Position numbers and translations under genes: made by a program. From MAG-121220-bin8 sp965655865 (lineage in GTDB: Bacteria; Bacteroidota; Bacteroidia; Flavobacteriales; Flavobacteriaceae): a stretch of DNA of 27,983 nt. Below, one piece after another: positions 24,106-27,983 of this stretch; position 1 is the stretch's first letter; each line of letters starts with the position of its first letter. The stretch spans positions 1 to 27,983 of the forward strand of contig CBFHJJ010000020.1 of NCBI GenBank assembly GCA_965655865.1. The letters run 5' to 3'. The notes under the pieces were generated by a model. It ran no database searches and was not told the DNA's origin. It saw only the letters and a program-made list of their open reading frames with translations.

Positions 24106-24858
24106 ATGAAAAAAATATTATTATTAACATCGATTTTGATTTTATCTTGCAACAATAGTAAACAGAACAAAAAGTCGATTGATTCTATTCCAATGACTAA
24201 AATTAACAAGTCAAATATGGATGGTGAATGGGTCTCTTTGATTCAGCAAAATACAATGGATGGATGGCATTATTTTCAAGATAATGGAAAAAAAACAGGT
24301 TGGGACATTAAAGACGGTGTTTTAACTTTCACTTCAGCAAATGCTAAAGGCAAGGGTGATAAAAGTTTAGTTAGTGACAAAGAGTATACTAGCTTTAAAA
24401 TTCATTTAGAATGGAAAGTAAGCCCTGGTTCAAATAGTGGATTTTTTTGGGGAGTAAAAGAGGATGAAAAGTATGAGTTTCCATTTGTTACAGGCCCTGA
24501 AATTCAGATCCTAGACCCTAAAAATCCAGATGGACCTCTAACTCAAGCAGGTGCATTATATGGGATGATAGCTCCTTCAGAATGGGTTACAAACCCTGCG
24601 GGAGAATGGAATACTTATGATATTACAATCAATCATAATATTAATAAAGGAACAGTTGTTCATAATGGCACAAAAATTGTTGAATTTCCTTTAAGTGGAG
24701 ATGAATGGGATGCTATGGTAGAGCCAACTAAGTTTAATAATTGCGATCAAAAGCCCTGGCAAAATTGTGATTTTGGAAAATTTAAAACAGGAAGTATAAG
24801 TATACAAGATCATCCAGGTGTAATCTCATTTAGAAATATAAAAATTTTAGAACTTTAA
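24106..24858 (+). CDS. DUF1080 (3-keto-disaccharide hydrolase) family lipoprotein
   Basis: A 250-residue lipoprotein. The start is placed at ATG 24106, because MKKILLLTSILILSC is a clear lipoprotein signal (lipid Cys at 15), and the upstream extension to a TTG at 24073 would run into the preceding gene. The rest is a concanavalin-type beta-sandwich of the DUF1080 family (PF06439): WVSLIQQNTMDGWHYF near residue 40, then GWDIKDGVLTF, FKIHLEWKVSPGSNSGFFWG and a late SGSISIQDH-like segment (here TGSISIQDHPG). Members cleave 3-keto-glycosides. The adjacent GMC and Gfo/Idh/MocA genes supply the matching oxidation and reduction steps. Predicted in the periplasm or on the outer membrane. Confidence 0.9.
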   Translation: MKKILLLTSILILSCNNSKQNKKSIDSIPMTKINKSNMDGEWVSLIQQNTMDGWHYFQDNGKKTGWDIKDGVLTFTSANAKGKGDKSLVSDKEYTSFKIHLEWKVSPGSNSGFFWGVKEDEKYEFPFVTGPEIQILDPKNPDGPLTQAGALYGMIAPSEWVTNPAGEWNTYDITINHNINKGTVVHNGTKIVEFPLSGDEWDAMVEPTKFNNCDQKPWQNCDFGKFKTGSISIQDHPGVISFRNIKILEL

Positions 24859-24866
24859 TAGATAAT

Positions 24867-26585
24867 ATGCAAATCAAAGAAAATTCAAAAGAATACGATG
24901 TAATTATAGTTGGGTCAGGTGCAGGAGGTGGAATGGCTTCAAAAATTTTATCCGAAGCAGGATTGAAAATAGCAGTAGTTGAAGCTGGTCCATTTTATGA
25001 TCCGGCAAATCCAGATCAAATGACACAAATGAAGTGGGCTTATGATTCGCCAAGAAGAGGTGCGGGCACAACTAGACCTTTTGGTGATTTTGATCAAGCT
25101 TATGGCGGATGGGATATTGAAGGAGAGCCTTATTCTCAAAAGGGTGATACTGAATTTAGATGGTTTAGATCCAGAATGTTGGGTGGAAGAACAAATCATT
25201 GGGGAAGAATTTCATTAAGATTTGGTCCTGAAGATTTTAAAAAGAAATCAATTGATGGATTAGGTGAAGATTGGCCTATAGGTTATGATGATATTAAGCC
25301 TTATTACGATAAAGTGGATAAACTAATTGGAGTTTTTGGAAGTAAAGAAAATTTATATAATGATCCAGACGGATTTTTTCTTCCTCCTCCAAAACCAAGA
25401 CTTCACGAACTGTTCTATATTAAAGGAGCAAGAAAAAGTAGCGTAAAAGTAATGCCTTCACGACTTTCTATTCTAACTAAAAGAATAAACAATGAAAGAG
25501 GTGTTTGTTTTTATTGTAGACAGTGTGCAAGAAGCTGTTCAGTTTATGCAGATTTTTCAGCTGGTTCATGTTTAATTTTTCCAGCTCAAGATAATGGAGG
25601 TCAAATAGACTTATATGTTAATTCAATGGTTAGAACAGTTACAACTAATGAAGAGGGTAAAGCAACAGGAGTTTCATTTATTAATAAAGAAGATAGAACT
25701 GAATATAAATTAAAAGCCAAAGTAGTTGTATTAGCTGCATCAGCTTGTAGTAGCGCTCGAATTTTGTTAAATTCTAAGAGTAAACAACATCCAAACGGAC
25801 TAGGTAATAGTAGCGATGTTGTTGGTAAATATTTACATGATTCAACAGGGGGAGGTAGGATGGCTTTTTTACCTGAACTTGTAGATAGAAAAATTTATAA
25901 TGAAGATGGAGTTGGAGGAATGCATGTTTATTCTCCTTGGTGGCTCGACAATAAAAATTTGAATTTTCCAAGAGGATATCACATTGAAGTTTGGGGAGGT
26001 ATGGGAGCTCCCTCATATGGATCAGGATTTAATGTAAATGATTTAAATAAATTTTTTGGAATTAAAGTTGGTGGTTATGGAGATATGCTAAGAACTGATA
26101 TGAGAAAATACTACGGAACCGTTTTAGGAATGGATGGAAGAGGAGAATCAATTGCTATGGAGAGTAATTATTGTGAAATTGATCCTGACAAAGTAGATGA
26201 GTTCGGTGTCCCTATCTTAAGGTTTAATTATAAGTGGTCTAATCACGAAGTAAATCAGGCAAAACATATGCAAGATACTTTTGAGGAAATTATTCATAAT
26301 ATGGGAGGTATTGCATTAGGTGATAAACCTGGAAAGGACAAAAATTATGGACTTACCAAACCTGGAGAAATTATTCATGAAGTAGGTACAACTAGAATGG
26401 GTAGTAATCCAAAAACATCTGTTGTTAATGAATTTGAACAATTGCATGATGTTTCAAATGTTTTTGTTGTGGATGCTGGCCCTTTTGTTTCTCAAGCAGA
26501 TAAAAATCCGACTTGGACAATTATGGCTTTAGCATGGAGAACGTCAGATTACATAGTAGATCAGTTTAAAAAACAAAATTTCTAA
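24867..26585 (+). CDS. GMC-family FAD oxidoreductase (probable glycoside dehydrogenase catalytic subunit)
   Basis: A 572-residue flavoprotein. The FAD loop is IIVGSGAGGGMAS (13-25), VVEAGP follows (37-42), then the GMC motif LGGRTNHWGRISLRF (105-119), and the C-terminal HEVGTTRMGSNP and NPTWTIMALAWRTSDY close the active site. A Cys cluster C214, C217, C220, C224 sits in the middle (C-x2-C-x2-C-x3-C), the spacing of a ferredoxin 4Fe-4S site; C235 is close by. There is no signal peptide. The next gene has a Tat-like leader, so co-export as a complex is likely, as in gluconate and FAD-dependent glucose dehydrogenases. I infer oxidation of a sugar hydroxyl, probably at C3; the exact substrate is not readable. 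Confidence 0.88.
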   Translation: MQIKENSKEYDVIIVGSGAGGGMASKILSEAGLKIAVVEAGPFYDPANPDQMTQMKWAYDSPRRGAGTTRPFGDFDQAYGGWDIEGEPYSQKGDTEFRWFRSRMLGGRTNHWGRISLRFGPEDFKKKSIDGLGEDWPIGYDDIKPYYDKVDKLIGVFGSKENLYNDPDGFFLPPPKPRLHELFYIKGARKSSVKVMPSRLSILTKRINNERGVCFYCRQCARSCSVYADFSAGSCLIFPAQDNGGQIDLYVNSMVRTVTTNEEGKATGVSFINKEDRTEYKLKAKVVVLAASACSSARILLNSKSKQHPNGLGNSSDVVGKYLHDSTGGGRMAFLPELVDRKIYNEDGVGGMHVYSPWWLDNKNLNFPRGYHIEVWGGMGAPSYGSGFNVNDLNKFFGIKVGGYGDMLRTDMRKYYGTVLGMDGRGESIAMESNYCEIDPDKVDEFGVPILRFNYKWSNHEVNQAKHMQDTFEEIIHNMGGIALGDKPGKDKNYGLTKPGEIIHEVGTTRMGSNPKTSVVNEFEQLHDVSNVFVVDAGPFVSQADKNPTWTIMALAWRTSDYIVDQFKKQNF

Positions 26586-26588
26586 ATT

Positions 26589-27296
26589 ATGAACAGAAGA
26601 GATAGTTTAAAATCATTAGTATTTGGCTCAATTGGGGTGGGTGTTTTACTCGAAGGTTGCGTTTCTGGGGTTGATAGTGAAACGGTAGCAAATTCTTTAA
26701 AAAAGTTTAATTATGGAAGAACTCCCAAAGAAAAAGAATATGATAAATTACTTTTTTCTCAAAAGTGTTTTACCAATAATCAAATGACATTAATATCTAA
26801 GATTAGTAATTTAATACTTCCTCCAAATGAATTTGGATCAATTAATGATGCAGAAGTGCCTGAACTAATTGAGTTTATGGCCAAGGACATACCTAGTTAC
26901 GAAACACCTTTAAAAGATGGTTTAAGTTCATTAAATAATCATTCTAATAAAAAATTTAAAAAAGTATTTGTTGATTGCGATGAAAGTCAGCAAAAATCAA
27001 TATTAGATTTAATGGCTTATCCGGACCCTGATTTGTCAAGTTCAGAACAAACCGATGATATTAAATGGTTTACATTGTTTAGAAATTTAACAATGACAGG
27101 TTACTACACTTCAAAAGTTGGAATTGAAGAATTAGGTTATAAAGGGAATACACCAAATGTTTGGGATGGTGTTCCTCAGGATGTATTGGATCAGTATGGA
27201 TTATCTTATGATCAAGATTGGTTAGATAAATGTGTAGATCAGACAAAAAGAAATGATGTTGCCGAGTGGGATGAACAGGGGAATTTGATTAGTTGA
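26589..27296 (+). CDS. Gluconate 2-dehydrogenase subunit 3 family protein
   Basis: A 235-residue small subunit of the gluconate-2-dehydrogenase type. The leader is Tat-like, NRRDSLKSLV (R3, R4), followed by a hydrophobic stretch and LLEGC (C24), which could also be a lipid-attachment site, though the Glu is unusual. The body has the family pattern LISKISNLILPPNEFGSINDAEVPEL (about 73-98) and WFTLFRNLTMTGYYTSKVGIEELGYKG (about 159-185). It lies 3 bases after the GMC gene. Such subunits help export and mature the flavoprotein and link it to cytochromes; no heme CxxCH is visible here or nearby, so the electron acceptor must be encoded elsewhere. Confidence 0.88.
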   Translation: MNRRDSLKSLVFGSIGVGVLLEGCVSGVDSETVANSLKKFNYGRTPKEKEYDKLLFSQKCFTNNQMTLISKISNLILPPNEFGSINDAEVPELIEFMAKDIPSYETPLKDGLSSLNNHSNKKFKKVFVDCDESQQKSILDLMAYPDPDLSSSEQTDDIKWFTLFRNLTMTGYYTSKVGIEELGYKGNTPNVWDGVPQDVLDQYGLSYDQDWLDKCVDQTKRNDVAEWDEQGNLIS

Positions 27297-27312
27297 TAAT
27301 AGTGTAAAAGCA

Positions 27313-27338
27313 AAAAGTCTCTAAAATTAGAGACTTTT
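27313..27338. terminator. Strong hairpin terminator between the 3-keto-sugar operon and tRNA-Phe
   Basis: Two perfect 12-base arms (27313-27324 and 27327-27338) with a 2-base loop, starting 17 bases after the operon stop. Read on the minus strand the hairpin is followed by TTTTTGCTTTT, a good intrinsic terminator for the tRNA; on the plus strand only the U's within the stem end are available. It probably serves both convergent transcripts. Confidence 0.8.
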
Positions 27339-27340
27339 GT

Positions 27341-27412
27341 GGTACCTCCAGGAATCGAACCAGGGACACAAGGATTTTCAGTCCTTTGCTCTACCAACTG
27401 AGCTAAGGTACC
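27341..27412 (-). tRNA. tRNA-Phe (GAA)
   Basis: A 72-base cloverleaf on the minus strand: acceptor arms GGTACCT and AGGTACC (7 pairs), D-stem GCTC/GAGC with AGTTGGTA loop, anticodon stem AAGGA/TCCTT with loop CTGAAAA (anticodon GAA, Phe), a 5-base variable region, and T-stem CCTGG/CCAGG with TTCGATT loop. No CCA is encoded after the acceptor stem, so it would be added after transcription. A well-formed promoter precedes it and the hairpin at 27313-27338 follows it. Confidence 0.96.
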
Positions 27413-27433
27413 ATTGCTTTTTTTTTGCAAGAG

Positions 27434-27467
27434 CAAATATAAATTCTTTTATTAGAGAAGCAAAAAA
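27434..27467 (-). promoter_or_regulatory. Promoter of tRNA-Phe with both -33 and -7 elements
   Basis: On the minus strand a TTTTTTG (27467 to 27461) is followed by exactly 19 bases and then TATATTTG (27441 to 27434), matching the Bacteroidota consensus TTTG-N19-TAnnTTTG in both boxes and spacing. The tRNA begins 22 bases after the -7 element. This is the best promoter in the window. Confidence 0.8.
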
Positions 27468-27486
27468 TCATTTAATAAATCTTCTT

Positions 27487-27494
27487 TATTTTTG
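27487..27494 (+). promoter_or_regulatory. Candidate -7 promoter element for coaX
   Basis: TATTTTTG matches TAnnTTTG and ends 18 bases before the chosen TTG start at 27513. It helps decide the start, because an earlier in-frame TTG at 27492 lies inside this element. No -33 match at 19 bases. Confidence 0.45.
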
Positions 27495-27512
27495 AACTTA
27501 AATACAAATAAA

Positions 27513-27983
27513 TTGAATTTAGTAATAGATTTAGGAAATTCCTCGCTTAAAGTTGCGCTCTTTGATAAAAACTTAATGATAAGTAAATTCATTTACACCA
27601 ATCAATCATTGAGTATTATTTCAGACCTTTTCAAAAATAACGTTATTAATAATTCTCTTATTTCTAATGTTTCAACTATTGATAAAAATATTTTAGATTT
27701 TTTAAAAATCAATTCTAATTTAATTTCAATCAATGAATCTACTGATTTACCATTTATAAATTTATACAAAACTAAAAACACATTAGGTCATGATCGAATT
27801 GCGCTTGTAAGTGCAGCAGCAATTGATTTTCCAGATCAAAATATATTAATTATTGATGCAGGAACTTGTATAACATATGATTTTAAAAATACTAAAAACG
27901 AGTATTTAGGAGGTGGAATTTCACCTGGAATTCAAATGAGATTTAAATCTTTGAATTCGGAAACATCTAACCTTCCTTTGTCA
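27513..27983 (+). CDS. coaX: Type III pantothenate kinase, 5' part (runs off the window)
   Basis: Cytoplasmic enzyme phosphorylating pantothenate in coenzyme A synthesis. The 157 visible residues begin (M)NLVIDLGNSSLKVALF, the ATP phosphate-binding strand with the catalytic Asp of VIDLGN. Then come TLGHDRIALVSAA (about 90-102), ILIIDAGTCITYDF and LGGGISPGIQMRF, all diagnostic of the type III family. The frame is open to the window end, so the C-terminal third (about 90 residues) lies outside. The start is TTG at 27513, fitting the family N-terminus; there is no ATG at that position. It is divergent from tRNA-Phe across a 100-base gap. Confidence 0.92.
   Translation, partial: MNLVIDLGNSSLKVALFDKNLMISKFIYTNQSLSIISDLFKNNVINNSLISNVSTIDKNILDFLKINSNLISINESTDLPFINLYKTKNTLGHDRIALVSAAAIDFPDQNILIIDAGTCITYDFKNTKNEYLGGGISPGIQMRFKSLNSETSNLPLS

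Noticed and set aside
27239..27436. Minus-strand open frame of 65 residues with a GSIPGGTTK-like sequence
   Set aside because: It is translated tRNA-Phe sequence; the cloverleaf explains the bases fully.
27492..27512. Earlier TTG start for coaX
   Set aside because: It lies inside the candidate -7 element and adds residues not found in the family.

Overview
The window is a compact, strongly AT-rich stretch of a Bacteroidota chromosome, most likely a marine member of the class Flavobacteriia. The evidence is gene content and order (DUF4271-hemD, polyprenol-phosphate glycosyltransferase-pyrC-DUF4296, LuxE-like acyltransferase next to a two-component system, Mrp-NifU-FNR, mevalonate-pathway genes with UbiA), short intergenic gaps, and repeated promoter -7 elements of the Bacteroidota form TAnnTTTG. 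No plasmid, phage, insertion-sequence or CRISPR signal was seen, and no gene-free gap reaches 300 bases.

Layout. (1) 1-5701, plus strand: the 3' part of a sodium/solute symporter, then a NagB-PIG-L fusion, CutC, a POT-family peptide transporter and an exported thioredoxin-like protein; this looks like one amino-sugar/peptide uptake operon. (2) 5703-7114, minus strand: DUF4271 membrane protein and hemD. (3) 7184-9611, plus strand: a glycosyltransferase, pyrC and a DUF4296 lipoprotein. (4) 9604-12944: an SDR epimerase (minus), tyrS (plus) and a LuxE-like acyltransferase (minus), with convergent ends sharing stop codons. (5) 13020-21843, plus strand: response regulator, histidine kinase, trmB and an alkyltransferase-like protein; then, behind a candidate internal promoter, Mrp-type Fe-S carrier ATPase, NifU-like scaffold, ferredoxin/thioredoxin-reductase-type flavoprotein, diphosphomevalonate decarboxylase, a GHMP (mevalonate) kinase, a UbiA prenyltransferase and a pseudouridine-synthase-like protein that lacks its catalytic residue. 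(6) 21840-27296: a ThuA-domain protein (minus), divergent from a four-gene operon of Gfo/Idh/MocA oxidoreductase, DUF1080 lipoprotein, GMC flavoprotein and gluconate-dehydrogenase subunit-3-like protein. (7) 27313-27983: a terminator, tRNA-Phe (minus) and the 5' part of coaX.

How it works together. Most genes are conserved housekeeping genes. The accessory-looking part is region 6, which fits an exported pathway that oxidises a glycoside to its 3-keto form (GMC + subunit 3), cleaves it (DUF1080) and reduces or isomerises the product (Gfo/Idh/MocA, ThuA). The substrate cannot be read from the sequence. The most unusual single gene is the apparently inactivated RsuA/RluB-type pseudouridine synthase at 21124-21843. 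Several conserved enzymes here also carry substitutions at catalytic or metal/cofactor positions (NagB, dihydroorotase, Mrp, alkyltransferase-like protein); some of these are probably lineage-wide rather than local. All family assignments come from reading motifs by eye; no database search was run.
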